A stretch of 64,000 nucleotides of DNA from Rhodospirillaceae bacterium (GTDB lineage Bacteria; Pseudomonadota; Alphaproteobacteria; SHVZ01), in the NCBI GenBank assembly GCA_016792585.1, contig JAEULB010000049.1, positions 1-64,000 of the forward strand, in the 5' to 3' direction. This document shows positions 40,726-51,855 of this stretch, piece after piece. The position numbers were made by a program, and so were the translations under genes. Below the pieces are notes generated by a model. The model had not been told where the DNA came from and made no database searches. It worked only from the letters and a program-made list of their open reading frames with translations. The number at the start of each line of letters is the position of its first letter. Position 1 is the stretch's first letter.

Positions 40726-42165
40726 CTACCTCACCCCGCCCCAATGCGGCGGGCGCCGCTGGCTCCAGGGGCGCGCGATCTCAAGCATCGCTGCAAGCCT
40801 GAGCAGATCTCGGTCGTGCCACCAGCGGCCGATCAGCTGCAGCCCGATCGGCAACCCTTCCTTGTTCCAGCCGTTCGGCACCGAGATCGCCGGATGGCCG
40901 GTCAGGTTGAACGGATAGAGGTATGAGCTGAAGCCGGTGCGGGTGAAACCCTGCGGCTTGCCGTTGACCAAGACCTGGTCGCGCGAGGCATGGTGGTTCA
41001 CCTTCAGCGCCGGCACCACCAGCGACGGCGATGCCAGCACGTCGTAGCGGCCGAACAGCCGCTGCACCGCCTGATAGAGTCGCGTCCGCGCGCTTTCGGC
41101 CTCGCGCAGCCGCTCCATCGTGACCTTGCGGCCGTCCTCCATGAAGTCGCGGTAGCTGGGATCGAGCTGGTTGCCCCAGCGCTCGAGGTCGTTCCGGCTC
41201 TTGGTCCACATGCCCGTGCGCATCAGGATTCGGCCGTCCTCCTCGATCCAGTCGATCTTGTCGGTGACAGGCTCGACCTCGGCGCCGAGCTCGCCGAGAG
41301 TCTTCAGCGCCGCCTCGGTCGCCGCCTCGACCTCGCGGTCGACATCGGGGTTCGCCATTAGGCGGATGTAGCCGACCTTGAGTCCCGCGATCCGGTTGCC
41401 GGTGAGCCCGGCCGACACGGCCTTGAGCGAGCCGCCGAGGCTCCAGGGATCGTCCGGCTCCGGTCCCGCCAGCACGTCGAGCATCAGCGCCGCGTCGGCG
41501 ACGCTCCTTGTCATCGGACCGGAGTACGAGATGCTGGAGACCACGTCGGGTGCATAGCCATGCGCCACAGCACCGCGTGTCGGCTTCAATCCAACGATGC
41601 CCGACGCCGAGGCCGGCAGACGGATCGAGCCGGCGCCGTCCGTGCCGAGCGCCAGTGGGCCCAGGCCCGCCGCAACATGCGCGCCGGCGCCGCCCGACGA
41701 TCCGCCAGGCGAGTACTCCAGGTTCCACGGATTGCGGGTGATGCCGAAGGACGGGCCATCGGTCAGGCCCTTGTGGCCATACTCCGGCGTCGTCGTCTTG
41801 CCGACGAACACGCCGCCGGCCTCCTTGAGGCGGCGGACCGTCGTCGCGTCCCTGGTCGGCACATGGCCCTTGTGGACGGCCGACCCGTAGAAGGTCTCGA
41901 CCCCGGCGGTGTCGACGAGGTCCTTGATGCTGAACGGAACGCCGTGCAACGGCCCGAGGCCTGCGCCCGCCATCGCCGCCCCTTCGGCCAGCTTCGCCTG
42001 CTCGATCGCTTGGCTCGCCGTAACCACCGTGAAGGCGTTGATCACCGGTTGCGAGCGCTCGATCGCTTCCACGATCTCGCGCACGTACTCGACCGGCGAG
42101 AGCTTCTTCTGGCGGATCAGGCGCGCGGCATCGGTCGCATCGAGCACCAGCAGGTCGGAGAACAT
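40726..42165 (-). CDS. Amidase-signature family hydrolase
   Basis: Third amidase of the window, 479 residues. Catalytic lysine in VPFSIKDLVDT, signature YSPGGSSGGAGAHVAAG and GTDGAGSIRLPASASGIVG are intact; the C-terminal part ends NLTGHPAISVPNGW and QLIGRWW. ATG 42165 has a GAGGT site; in-frame codons further upstream give unrelated sequence. It is divergent (64 bp) from an isochorismatase-family hydrolase, so the two may share a regulator. The substrate is unknown. Confidence 0.92.
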   Translation of the reverse strand: MFSDLLVLDATDAARLIRQKKLSPVEYVREIVEAIERSQPVINAFTVVTASQAIEQAKLAEGAAMAGAGLGPLHGVPFSIKDLVDTAGVETFYGSAVHKGHVPTRDATTVRRLKEAGGVFVGKTTTPEYGHKGLTDGPSFGITRNPWNLEYSPGGSSGGAGAHVAAGLGPLALGTDGAGSIRLPASASGIVGLKPTRGAVAHGYAPDVVSSISYSGPMTRSVADAALMLDVLAGPEPDDPWSLGGSLKAVSAGLTGNRIAGLKVGYIRLMANPDVDREVEAATEAALKTLGELGAEVEPVTDKIDWIEEDGRILMRTGMWTKSRNDLERWGNQLDPSYRDFMEDGRKVTMERLREAESARTRLYQAVQRLFGRYDVLASPSLVVPALKVNHHASRDQVLVNGKPQGFTRTGFSSYLYPFNLTGHPAISVPNGWNKEGLPIGLQLIGRWWHDRDLLRLAAMLEIARPWSQRRPPHWGGVR

Positions 42166-42229
42166 GGAACACCTCGGGGCTATGACGAAGGCGGGCGATG
42201 AGCCTAGCATGGCCCGAACGGAGGACCCG

Positions 42230-42943
42230 ATGACCGACGCCAAGATCGACTCGCCCGCGACCCTGCCCGGCTGGCATATGCCGTGGCCGAGCTTCGAGAT
42301 CGACTGGAAGAAGGCGGCGCTGGTCGTCATCGACATGCAGAACTACGGCTGCAACCCGGATGCGGGCGTGGCGCAGATGCTGTCGCTCAGATACCCCGAG
42401 ATCGCCGGATACTACGTGCCGCGCCTGACCGAGACCGCGATCCCGAACGCCAAGAAGCTGCTGACCGCGTTCCGCCGCGCCGGCCGCCAGGTGCTGTTCA
42501 CCCGCCACGGGCCGCTGATGCCCGACGGCCGCGACATGATCGCCCGCCGCCGCCGTCGCGACACGGACTCGGTCACCACCACCAACACGCCGACCTTGTG
42601 GAGCAAGGGAAGCTTCGAGCACGAGATCATCGAGGCCTTGAAGCCCGAAGCGAACGAGATGGTGATCGACAAGAACACCTCCTCCGCCTTCAACTCGACC
42701 GGCATCGAGTGGATGCTGCGCAACATGGGGATCGAGACGCTGGTGGTCGCCGGCATGGCCACCGACATGTGCGTCGAGACCACCTCGCGCGACGCCGCCG
42801 ACCGCGGCTTCAACGTGATCATCGCCGAGGACGCGTCCGCGACCTTCTTCCCCGACCATCACCGCGCGGCGCTTTCCGGCTTCGCCCGCGTGTTCGGCCA
42901 GGTCTGGTCCTCCGGCGACGTGATCTCGGCGCTGCAGCGCTAG
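42230..42943 (+). CDS. Isochorismatase-family cysteine hydrolase (amidohydrolase)
   Basis: A 237-residue cysteine hydrolase of the N-carbamoylsarcosine amidase/nicotinamidase/biuret hydrolase superfamily. The catalytic triad is visible: Asp in LVVIDMQNYG, Lys in MVIDKNTSSAF and Cys in VVAGMATDMCVETT. GAGGACC precedes the ATG at 42230. It is followed 83 bp later by the dimethylformamidase-like gene, and both may work on small amides. The exact substrate cannot be predicted. Confidence 0.92.
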   Translation: MTDAKIDSPATLPGWHMPWPSFEIDWKKAALVVIDMQNYGCNPDAGVAQMLSLRYPEIAGYYVPRLTETAIPNAKKLLTAFRRAGRQVLFTRHGPLMPDGRDMIARRRRRDTDSVTTTNTPTLWSKGSFEHEIIEALKPEANEMVIDKNTSSAFNSTGIEWMLRNMGIETLVVAGMATDMCVETTSRDAADRGFNVIIAEDASATFFPDHHRAALSGFARVFGQVWSSGDVISALQR

Positions 42944-43026
42944 CGTTCCTTCCGCGGTCGGGCCGCCTTGATTTTCCCGCCGCCGCCGCCTCTCCTGTCC
43001 GGACCAAGGAAATCCGGGAGAGCGCC

Positions 43027-45372
43027 GTGCATCCGCTGCTGGGCTATGTCGATCGCTGGAGCGTCAAGCCGGGTGAAACGATCAGCCTGAGGGTCGGCAG
43101 CGCCAAGAACGCGCCGTTCGAGACCCGCATCGCCCGCGTCATGTGCGGCGACCCGAACCCGAAGGGGCCGGGCTACCGCGAGATCAAGATGCCGCACCCG
43201 ACCGACGGCCAGCACCCGGGGAAGGAGCAGGGAACGCATCTCGGATCCTGGCTCCGCTTTCCCTCGCTCGACCTCTCGGCCGCATCGGGCGGCCTGGTGA
43301 TCGCGCTGACCGCCTGGCCGACGACGCCGAGGAAGGGACGCCAGGGCGTCTTCGCCTGGACCGGCGCCGACGGCACGGTGGTCGCGATCGAGATCGACAA
43401 GGACGGCGCCGTCGCCTCGGTCACCTCGGGCGGCCGTACCACCAGCGTCTCCGCCGGCAAGCAGCTGATCGAGCGTGCCTGGTACGACCTTTGGCTGGTG
43501 CTCGACCCGGCATCGAAGAAGCTGACGATCGGCCAGCGCCCGCGCGAAGGCCATCCAGGCTTCGAGGACGACGGCCAGGCCTCGGTGACGTTGCCAGCGG
43601 TGCCGAAACTGGGTGCCGGCTCGGCGCTGGTCGCAGCCCTTCCGGGCAAGACCGCCGGGGCCAGGCCCGAGGCCCACTACAACGGCAAGATCGAGCGGCC
43701 GACGATCTGGACCGGCACCGACGCCGAGGCCGCCCTCGCCGCACAGAAGGGCAAGACGCCGAACGGCAAGCCGCCGCGGCTCCTCGCGTGCTGGGACTTC
43801 TCGATCGGCATCCCGACCTTCGACATCGAGGATGTCGGCCCGCACGGCTTCAAGGGCAAGGTCGAGAACATGCCCGACCGCGCCATGACCGGATCGAACT
43901 GGTCGGGCAAGGAGCATCGCTGGACGCATCTGCCCGAGGAGTGGGGCGCCATCCACTTCCACGACGACGACATCGGCGATGTCGGCTGGGAGAAGGCCTT
44001 CGACATCGAGATCCCGCGCGACTGGCCGTCCGGCATGTACTGCGTGCACCTGAAGAGCGCCGCCGGCATCGACAACGTCCCGTTCTTCGTGCGCCCTGCG
44101 GCGCATCAGAAAAAGGCCAAGATCGCGATCCTGCTACCGACCATCACCTATCACGTCTACAACAACTTCGTGCGTCCGGGCTTCGGCAAGCAGAACCGCG
44201 CCCGCGCCGAGGCCTGGGGAGCGCTCACCCAGCAGCCCGACGAGAATCCGGAGCTCGGCCTCTCGCCTTACAACTACCACTCCGACGGCAGCGGCGTGAC
44301 GCATGCGATCTCGGCGCGCCCGATGGTCGACAAGCGCTTCAACCACTTCATCATGCTGGACAAGAGCAGCGACATTGGCTCCGGCACCTACTGGCTCAAC
44401 GTCGACAGCTACATCGTCGACTGGCTGGATCGGAAAGGCTTCGAGCACGACATCGTCACCGACCACGACCTCCATGCCGAGGGCGTGGACCTGCTGAAAC
44501 CCTACTCGCTGGTGATCACCTGCCAGCACCCCGAGTACCACACCGACCAGACGCTGGACGGGCTCAAGAACTACCTCGACCAGGGCGGCCGCCTCTTCTA
44601 TCTCGGCGGCAACGGCTTCTACTGGAAGGCGGTGTTCCACCCGCTGGCGCCATGGGCGATGGAAGTGCGTCGCGCCGAGAGCGGCGTCCGCATCTGGGCG
44701 ACCGAGGTCGGCGAGAGCTACCACGCCTTCGACGGCAGCTATGGCGGACTCTGGCGCCGCATCGGCCGCTCCTCGCACAAACTGGTCGGCATCAGCTTCA
44801 CCGCCCAGGGCACCTACAACGGCCACCCCTACAAGACGACCGACGGCATCATGGACCCGCGCGTCGCGTTCCTCAGGAAAGGCATCGAGAACCAGCTCAC
44901 CTCCGGCATCCAGATGGGCGAGCGCGGCCATATGGGCGGCGGTGCCGTCGGCCACGAGCTCGACCGCATCGATTTCGGCATGGGCACGCCCAGGAACGCG
45001 CTGGTGATTGCCGAGGGCCACGTTCTCGGCCACCCGGAATACGGGCCGGTGAACGAGGACCGGATCACCCAATTCTGGCCGGGCACGGAAAAGGACCTGA
45101 TGCGCTCGGACCTCACCTTCTTCGAGACGCCGGCGGGCGGTGCGGTCCTGTCGGTCGGATCGATGTGCTTCGTCGGCGCGCTGCCGGTCGACAACTACGA
45201 CAACCTGCTGACCAAAATGATGACCAACGCGGTCGAGCGCTTCATCGATCCGACGCCGTTCAAGGTGGCGCCCCTCAAGCTCGACGGCCTGGTGAAGGGG
45301 CCGACCCTGCCCGACGGCAAGCCGGTCGGACGCGAGGTCCCGCCTCCCCTGCCGGTGACGGGGAACCGCTGA
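43027..45372 (+). CDS. N,N-dimethylformamidase large (beta) subunit-like protein
   Basis: A 781-residue protein related to the catalytic beta subunit of bacterial N,N-dimethylformamidase, an iron amidase. The N-terminal part (VHPLLGYVDRWSVKPGETIS ...) includes a concanavalin/LamG-like region, and the C-terminal half contains YHVYNNF, the CQHPEYH segment (Tyr504, a candidate metal ligand), YLGGNGFYWKA and GGGAVGHELDRIDFGMG. The start is GTG 43027 behind GGGAGAGC. Known enzymes have a separate small alpha subunit of about 15 kDa; no such gene is adjacent. The size fits the family; the amide substrate is unproven. Confidence 0.85.
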   Translation: MHPLLGYVDRWSVKPGETISLRVGSAKNAPFETRIARVMCGDPNPKGPGYREIKMPHPTDGQHPGKEQGTHLGSWLRFPSLDLSAASGGLVIALTAWPTTPRKGRQGVFAWTGADGTVVAIEIDKDGAVASVTSGGRTTSVSAGKQLIERAWYDLWLVLDPASKKLTIGQRPREGHPGFEDDGQASVTLPAVPKLGAGSALVAALPGKTAGARPEAHYNGKIERPTIWTGTDAEAALAAQKGKTPNGKPPRLLACWDFSIGIPTFDIEDVGPHGFKGKVENMPDRAMTGSNWSGKEHRWTHLPEEWGAIHFHDDDIGDVGWEKAFDIEIPRDWPSGMYCVHLKSAAGIDNVPFFVRPAAHQKKAKIAILLPTITYHVYNNFVRPGFGKQNRARAEAWGALTQQPDENPELGLSPYNYHSDGSGVTHAISARPMVDKRFNHFIMLDKSSDIGSGTYWLNVDSYIVDWLDRKGFEHDIVTDHDLHAEGVDLLKPYSLVITCQHPEYHTDQTLDGLKNYLDQGGRLFYLGGNGFYWKAVFHPLAPWAMEVRRAESGVRIWATEVGESYHAFDGSYGGLWRRIGRSSHKLVGISFTAQGTYNGHPYKTTDGIMDPRVAFLRKGIENQLTSGIQMGERGHMGGGAVGHELDRIDFGMGTPRNALVIAEGHVLGHPEYGPVNEDRITQFWPGTEKDLMRSDLTFFETPAGGAVLSVGSMCFVGALPVDNYDNLLTKMMTNAVERFIDPTPFKVAPLKLDGLVKGPTLPDGKPVGREVPPPLPVTGNR

Positions 45373-45373
45373 G

Positions 45374-46542
45374 CTACTTCTTGCCGCCGAGCGCCGGCGG
45401 CATCCCGTCGCTCCACCACTTGCCGCCGAGCACGACGCCGCGCGGCACCAGGCGCTGGTCGGCCCTCATCTCCTGGCCGATCGCGTCGACATAGACGACC
45501 GGGCCCTTCTTGATCTCGAGAAGGACCGCATCGCCGGCCGCACCGACCTTGAGAGAACCGATATCGGTCCGCCTCATTGCGGCGGCCGGCGCTGACGTCG
45601 CAGCACGGATCACGTCGACCAGCGGCAATCCCAGGCACAGGAACTTCGACATGGTGACGAGCACGTCGTAGGCCGGCCCATCGGCCGAGTAGAGATGCAC
45701 GTCGGAGGAGATCACGTCGGGCGTAAAGCCCAGCTCCAGCATAGTGCGGCAGACGTCGAAGCCGAAGGAGCCGGCGCCGTGGCCGACGTCCATGATCACT
45801 CCGCGCTCGCGTCCGGCCACCATGCAGTCGCGGAGCTTCCCCTTGGTGTCGAGCGGCTTGTTCATCTTCGGCGTATAGCAATGCGTGACGATGTCGCCCT
45901 TCCTCAGAGGATCGAGGATGTCCTCCAGCCTCGGCGGCATGTCCGCGCCGATATGCGCCATCACCGGCGCGTTGCCGGCCTGCTCGGAGGCTGCGATCGC
46001 GAGGTGCAGCGGCATCGCACCGAGCGCCGCGGTCGAGGAGCGACCGATCCGGATCTTGATGCCGACGACGCTGTCCGGCCACTTCTTCAGCGTCCTGACC
46101 ACGTGCGGCACGTTCAGGAGATGAAGGTCGCTCGCCTCGGCGATATGGACCGCGCGAAGGTCGCCATAGATGCCGGGGAATGCGAGATTGACGAAAGCGA
46201 GAATGCGGACGTCCGTCAATCGCTGCTGGTGATCGATCAGCCCGCGGATGTTGGCTGCTCCGGCGCTGCCCGCATCCACGACGGTGGTCGTGCCCGACAT
46301 GCGGCCCAGTTGATCGGGTTCGACGCCGTAGGTGGTCCCGCCGACGTAGACGTGGGCATGCAGGTCGATGAGGCCGGGAACGACGTAGAATCCTGCCGCC
46401 GAGCGCACGTCCTTGGCGTCGGCACCCGAGATTCCGTCCGCGACCTGAGCCACCTTGCCGTCCTTGAAGGCGACATCGGCGACGCCGTCCCGGCCGCTCG
46501 CCGGATCGATGACATGGCCGTCCTTGAGCAGCAGGTCGTAGC

Positions 46543-46546
<4 letters not shown>
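45374..46546 (-). CDS. Amidohydrolase/deacetylase-family metallohydrolase (COG3964 type)
   Basis: Metal-dependent TIM-barrel hydrolase, 390 residues. The metal site is visible as [15 protein letters not shown] (HxH), GIKIRIG (carboxylated Lys), [14 protein letters not shown] and [14 protein letters not shown] with the catalytic Asp in ISSDVH. This is the group once mis-annotated as dihydroorotase; characterised members deacetylate N- or O-acetyl compounds such as acetyl-(R)-mandelate, to my recollection. The start is GTG, overlapping the upstream ATPase stop (GTGA). It is the last gene of the long operon led by the binding protein at 54618. Confidence 0.88.
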
Positions 46547-47543
<997 letters not shown>

Positions 47544-47547
<4 letters not shown>

Positions 47548-48521
47548 GAGGCGCGGCTAAGGTCGGGATCGAGGCGGCAGGCGGTGAAGCGCGATCCGAC
47601 AGGCCGCAATACTGGCTCCGCCGCACGGCAAGACGCCTCGACGAAACGGCAGCGCGGCGCGAACCGGCAACCCGGCGGCAACGCGAAGGGGCTCGGCACC
47701 ACGCCCTCGATCGCCGGCAGCTCCTCGACCGTGTGATCGAGGTCGGGGATCGAGTCAAGGAGGCCCGAGGTATACGGATGAAGCGGCCGGGCGAACAGAG
47801 GTGCGGTCGTGGACACCTCGACCACGCGCCCGGCATACATGACGATCACGCGGTCGGCCTGCTCGGCGACGACCCCCAGATCATGGGTGATCAGGAGGAC
47901 GGTGAGGCCGAGCTCGGCGCGGAGCTGGCGCAGCAGGTCCAGGATCTGCGCCTGGATCGTGACGTCGAGGGCCGTCGTCGGCTCGTCGGCGATCAGCATC
48001 TCCGGATCGCAGGCCAGCGCCATCGCGATCATCACCCGCTGGCGCATGCCGCCGGACAGCTGATGGGGATAGGCGGTGGCGCGCTCGGCCGCGCCCGGGA
48101 TCCCGACTTTCGCCAGCATCTCGACCGCCCTGTCCCATGCCGCGCGTCGGGACAGACGGTCGTGCCGGCGTACCGCCTCGGCGATCTGCTCGCCTACCGG
48201 AAAGACCGGGTTGAGGCTCGACATCGGCTCCTGGAAGATCATCGCCATGCGCTTGCCGCGCAGCCGCTCGAGCTCGACGTCCGGCCGCCCGACAAGCTCC
48301 TCGCCATCAAAGCGGATGCTGCCCGAGGCGATCCGCCCCGGCGGCTGGATCAGCCCCATGAGCGCGCGCGCGGTGACGCTCTTGCCGCTGCCGCTCTCGC
48401 CGACGATGCCGAGAAACTCTCCCCGCGCAACGGTGAGGCTGAGCTGTTCGACCGCCGCCATCTCGCCCTTCTCGGTGCGGAAGCGGACGCTCAGGTCGCT
48501 GACTTCGAGAAGCGCGCTCAA
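47544..48521 (-). CDS. Dipeptide/oligopeptide ABC transporter ATPase (DppD/OppD type)
   Basis: Second ATPase of the importer, 325 residues. Walker [18 protein letters not shown]-loop [14 protein letters not shown], signature [14 protein letters not shown] and Walker [14 protein letters not shown] are present, with the C-terminal [16 protein letters not shown] motif. The start is TTG, overlapping the DppC stop as TTGA. This is the expected partner of the 46543 product in a heterodimer. Confidence 0.93.
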
Positions 48522-49351
48522 CTCGAGGCCACCTTCATGCGCGGATCGAGGACGTCGCGAAGTCCGTCGCCGAGGAGATTGAGGCCGAGCACGGTGATCG
48601 AGATCGCGACGCCGGGCATCAGCGTGATCCACGGCGCCTCGCGGATGAAGTTGCGGCCGTCGGCGATCATGTTGCCCCAGGTCGGCGTCGGCGGCGCCGG
48701 CCCGACGCCGAGGAAGCTCAGGACTGCCTCGGCCAGGACCGAGTAGGCGAATATGAATGTGAGCTGGACGATCAGCGGCGCCAGGCTGTTGGGCAGCACA
48801 TGACCGAGCAGGATCCGCGTCTCCCCGGCCCCGGCGACGCGGGCCGCCTGCACGAACTCCGCTTCGCGCACGACCAGGACGGAGGCACGGACGATCCGCG
48901 CCGTCCGCGGCGTGTAGACGGCGGCGAGCGCGATCACCACGTTCAATTCTGACGGTCCGAGGGCGGCGGCGATGGCGATGGCGAGCAAGATCGCGGGAAA
49001 AGCCATGAAGGCATCCATCACGCGCATCACGGGATTGTCGAGCTTGCGGAAATAGCCGGCGATGGCGCCAAAGAACGTGCCGAAGAACCCGGTGAACAGC
49101 ACCACCATGACGCCGATGCGGAGGCTTACCTGTGCTCCGTAGGCAAGCCTCGCCAGGATGTCGCGCCCGAAGGCGTCGGTCCCGAGCAGGAAACGTGCGT
49201 CGCCGGGCGCGGCGAAACGCATCCGCATGTTCATGCGCGTCGGGCTTTGCGTCGCGATCCACTCGGCGGCGACGGCCGCGGCGACCACGAATACGAAAAG
49301 GCTGAGACCGGTCATGAACAGGCGGTGGCGAAGCAGGCGCCTAATCGGCAT
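48518..49351 (-). CDS. Dipeptide/oligopeptide ABC transporter permease (DppC type)
   Basis: Inner-membrane permease, 277 residues with an N-terminal membrane anchor (LSLFVFVVAAAVAAEWIA), GTDAFGRDILARLAYGAQVSL and the permease core ending in GDGLRDVLDPRMK. The GTDxxGRD and DGLRDxLDPR motifs are characteristic of DppC. It overlaps the dppB-type gene by 11 bp upstream and the TTG of the ATPase downstream. Confidence 0.94.
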   Translation of the reverse strand: MPIRRLLRHRLFMTGLSLFVFVVAAAVAAEWIATQSPTRMNMRMRFAAPGDARFLLGTDAFGRDILARLAYGAQVSLRIGVMVVLFTGFFGTFFGAIAGYFRKLDNPVMRVMDAFMAFPAILLAIAIAAALGPSELNVVIALAAVYTPRTARIVRASVLVVREAEFVQAARVAGAGETRILLGHVLPNSLAPLIVQLTFIFAYSVLAEAVLSFLGVGPAPPTPTWGNMIADGRNFIREAPWITLMPGVAISITVLGLNLLGDGLRDVLDPRMKVASS

Positions 49352-50288
49352 AGCGCACCCGGGGATCGAGCCAGGCGTAGAGAAGGTCGACGGCCAGATT
49401 GACCAGGACCAGGGCGGACGCGGTCAGCAGGAGGCCACCCTGGATGACCGGATAGTCGCGGCGCTGGATGGCGTTGACGATCAGGCGCCCCATGCCCGGC
49501 AGCGAGAATACCGTCTCGATCACCACCGTGCCGCTGAGGCTGAGGCTGAGGATGATGCCGAACACCGTCACCAGGGGGATCATCACGTTCTTCAGCGCAT
49601 GCTTGCCGATCACGCTCCAGCGCGGCAGGCCTTTCGCCCGTGCGGTCTGCACATAGTCCTGGCGCAGCACTTCGAGCATCGAGGACCGTGCCATGCGCGC
49701 CAGGAGACCGATCTGGGTCAACGACAGCGCGATCGCCGGCAAGGTCAGCGCGACCAGCGCTCCGCTGATGCTCTGGTCGAACGGCACGTAGCCGCCGGTC
49801 GGGAACCAGCCGAGGTAGACCGAGAAGAACATGACGAAGAGGATCGCAAGCCACACGTTCGGCAGAGAGACGCCGAGCAGCGCCACCGTCATGCAAAGCT
49901 GGTCGACCCAGGAGTTCTGGCGGACCGCGGCGAAGACACCGAGGCCGACGCCGAGCACCAATGTCAGGGCCATCGCGTAGATCGACAGCGCGATGGTCAC
50001 CGGAAGCCGCTCGGCCACGGCCTCCGCCACCGTGCGCTGGAGCAGGATCGAGCGGCCGAGATCGCCCTGGAGAAGTCCCGCGACCCAGTTCAACAGCCGC
50101 TCGTGATAGGGCAGATGCAGGCCGAGCTGGATCCGGATCGCCGCGATCTCGTCGGGCGTCGCATTGGCACCGGCGACAACGGACGCCGGATCGCCAGGAA
50201 CCAGCGACATCACCGAGAACGATATGATCGTCACCAGGAAGACGACGAGAATGGCGCTCGCGAGGCGATGAAGGATGTAGCCGGTCAT
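49341..50288 (-). CDS. Dipeptide/oligopeptide ABC transporter permease (DppB type)
   Basis: First permease of the importer, 315 residues. The protein shows the DppB pattern MTGYILHRLASAILVVFLVT, SLVPGDPASVVAG, LNWVAGLLQGDLGRSI and a C-terminal VNLAVDLLYAWLDPRVRY. It follows an M81-family gene upstream (47 bp) in the same transcription unit and overlaps the DppC-type gene. Confidence 0.94.
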   Translation of the reverse strand: MTGYILHRLASAILVVFLVTIISFSVMSLVPGDPASVVAGANATPDEIAAIRIQLGLHLPYHERLLNWVAGLLQGDLGRSILLQRTVAEAVAERLPVTIALSIYAMALTLVLGVGLGVFAAVRQNSWVDQLCMTVALLGVSLPNVWLAILFVMFFSVYLGWFPTGGYVPFDQSISGALVALTLPAIALSLTQIGLLARMARSSMLEVLRQDYVQTARAKGLPRWSVIGKHALKNVMIPLVTVFGIILSLSLSGTVVIETVFSLPGMGRLIVNAIQRRDYPVIQGGLLLTASALVLVNLAVDLLYAWLDPRVRYAD

Positions 50289-50334
50289 CGGCGAATTCCG
50301 TGAAGGCGTGACGCCGACCGCACTCCCGCCGTCA

Positions 50335-51810
50335 TCAGCGGGTCAGCGGGTAGAGGGTCTTCGGCGCCTTCTTGAACGGGAAGCTGCTGAAGTCGTAGGC
50401 CGCCGGCCCGGGGGCGTCGATATCGATCATCTCGCGGAAGGTTCCGCCGAAGGACGCGCGGAACTGGTTCTTCGCCTTGACTGCGAGCACGGAAAGCTTC
50501 GAGAGGTCGATGTTCGCCGCCTTGTAGAAGTTGTCATCCGTGGTGTCGTGGCAGATGCCGGTGATCATCACCGAGATCGGCAGACCGACGAAGTCGAGGC
50601 GCGCGCAGCCGCGCAGGTCGTTGGTGAGACCGCCATGGACCGGGCCGACATTGACGAACTTGCCGTCCGAGAGATGCCCGACCGTGACCTCGGCTTCGAC
50701 CGGCGGGCCGAAGAGAGCTGTCAGCCGGCCGCCGAGCCTGACCTCGAGACGGCCACCGATACCGGCGGCCTGCGCCTTGGCGACGAGATCGGGATCGTGG
50801 AAGAAGGCGAAGGCTGTCGGCTTCGTCGGCTTTGCTGCGACCAGTGCCGCAAGCAGTCCGGGCGTGTCCCCTATTCCCCCGGCGCCGGTATGATCGGCGG
50901 AGTCGATGACCGCGATCGGCCCGTCCTTGGCGGCCAGCGCCCGGGCGATGCCTTCGGCCGCGGTCGGGAGCTTCTTGAACAGAAGCGGCCGGCGCTTGTT
51001 CATCTCCCGGACCAGTTCCGTCGCCGCCTTCAGCGCGAGGGCGCGATCGCCGTCCGCGGTCGCCCAGGCCGAGGCGCCTGCCGCCTCGTTGTCGGCATAG
51101 GCGTAGCCCTGGTAGGGGGTCAGATCGAGAAGGCCGTACTTCTTCTCGATGTCGGCTGCGATCTGCTTCACCTCCGCCATCGGACCGTCCGTCGTCCGCG
51201 CGAAGAGGCTGGGGATGATGGCGTCGGCCCGAACGATGACAGCGACCGGCTTGACCTCACCCCTGATGCGCCGCTCGAGAATGTCGAGCGCCTTGGTCGC
51301 GGTCTCTGCCATGTCGGTATGTGGATGGCACTTGTAGCCGACCACGATGTCCGGGATGTCCGCCTCGGCCTGGCTGACATTGGCGTGCAGGTCGAAGCTG
51401 ACGGCGAGTGGCGTGTCCCTGCCGATGATGGCCCTGACCCTCTTCACGATCTCGAAGTCGGCGTGCGGATGCTCGACGGCGTTCAACGACCCGTGAAGCG
51501 ACAGGAAGACCGCATCCCACTTGCGCTTGGACAGGCCGGCGGTGATCTCGCCGATGATCGCGTCGAATACCCCGGCCGCAAGCACGCCGGAAGAAGGTGC
51601 CGCCGTGCAGCGAAGGAAGGTCGGCTTCCACGCCGGCCGCTTCTCGAGCCATGCAATCGCGCCGCCTATCTCCGTCTTGCTGCCGCGATAGTACTTCGGC
51701 ACCTCCTCGCCGATTGCCCATTCGCCGGACCTGAAGCAGTCGATCGGGGTCAGGAGCGGCGAAAAGCTGTTGCCCTCATGGGCGAACCTGGCAATGGCAA
51801 TTTCAGGCAT
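50335..51810 (-). CDS. M81-family (MlrC-like) metallohydrolase
   Basis: Third M81-family protein, 491 residues. The motifs RFAHEGNSFSPL, LSLHGSL, FDLHANV, KCHPHTDMAET and DHTGAGGIGDTPGL are all intact. I chose ATG 51810 over an ATG four codons upstream (51822) because it fits the family start and has a GGGA stretch in front. It sits in the operon with a dipeptide-type importer, a SelA-like enzyme and an amidohydrolase, so it probably processes the imported compound. Confidence 0.9.
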   Translation of the reverse strand: MPEIAIARFAHEGNSFSPLLTPIDCFRSGEWAIGEEVPKYYRGSKTEIGGAIAWLEKRPAWKPTFLRCTAAPSSGVLAAGVFDAIIGEITAGLSKRKWDAVFLSLHGSLNAVEHPHADFEIVKRVRAIIGRDTPLAVSFDLHANVSQAEADIPDIVVGYKCHPHTDMAETATKALDILERRIRGEVKPVAVIVRADAIIPSLFARTTDGPMAEVKQIAADIEKKYGLLDLTPYQGYAYADNEAAGASAWATADGDRALALKAATELVREMNKRRPLLFKKLPTAAEGIARALAAKDGPIAVIDSADHTGAGGIGDTPGLLAALVAAKPTKPTAFAFFHDPDLVAKAQAAGIGGRLEVRLGGRLTALFGPPVEAEVTVGHLSDGKFVNVGPVHGGLTNDLRGCARLDFVGLPISVMITGICHDTTDDNFYKAANIDLSKLSVLAVKAKNQFRASFGGTFREMIDIDAPGPAAYDFSSFPFKKAPKTLYPLTR

Positions 51811-51855
51811 GGCTGTTCCCATCCAGAACGACAGGTGAGACGACGGGCGCGTCCG

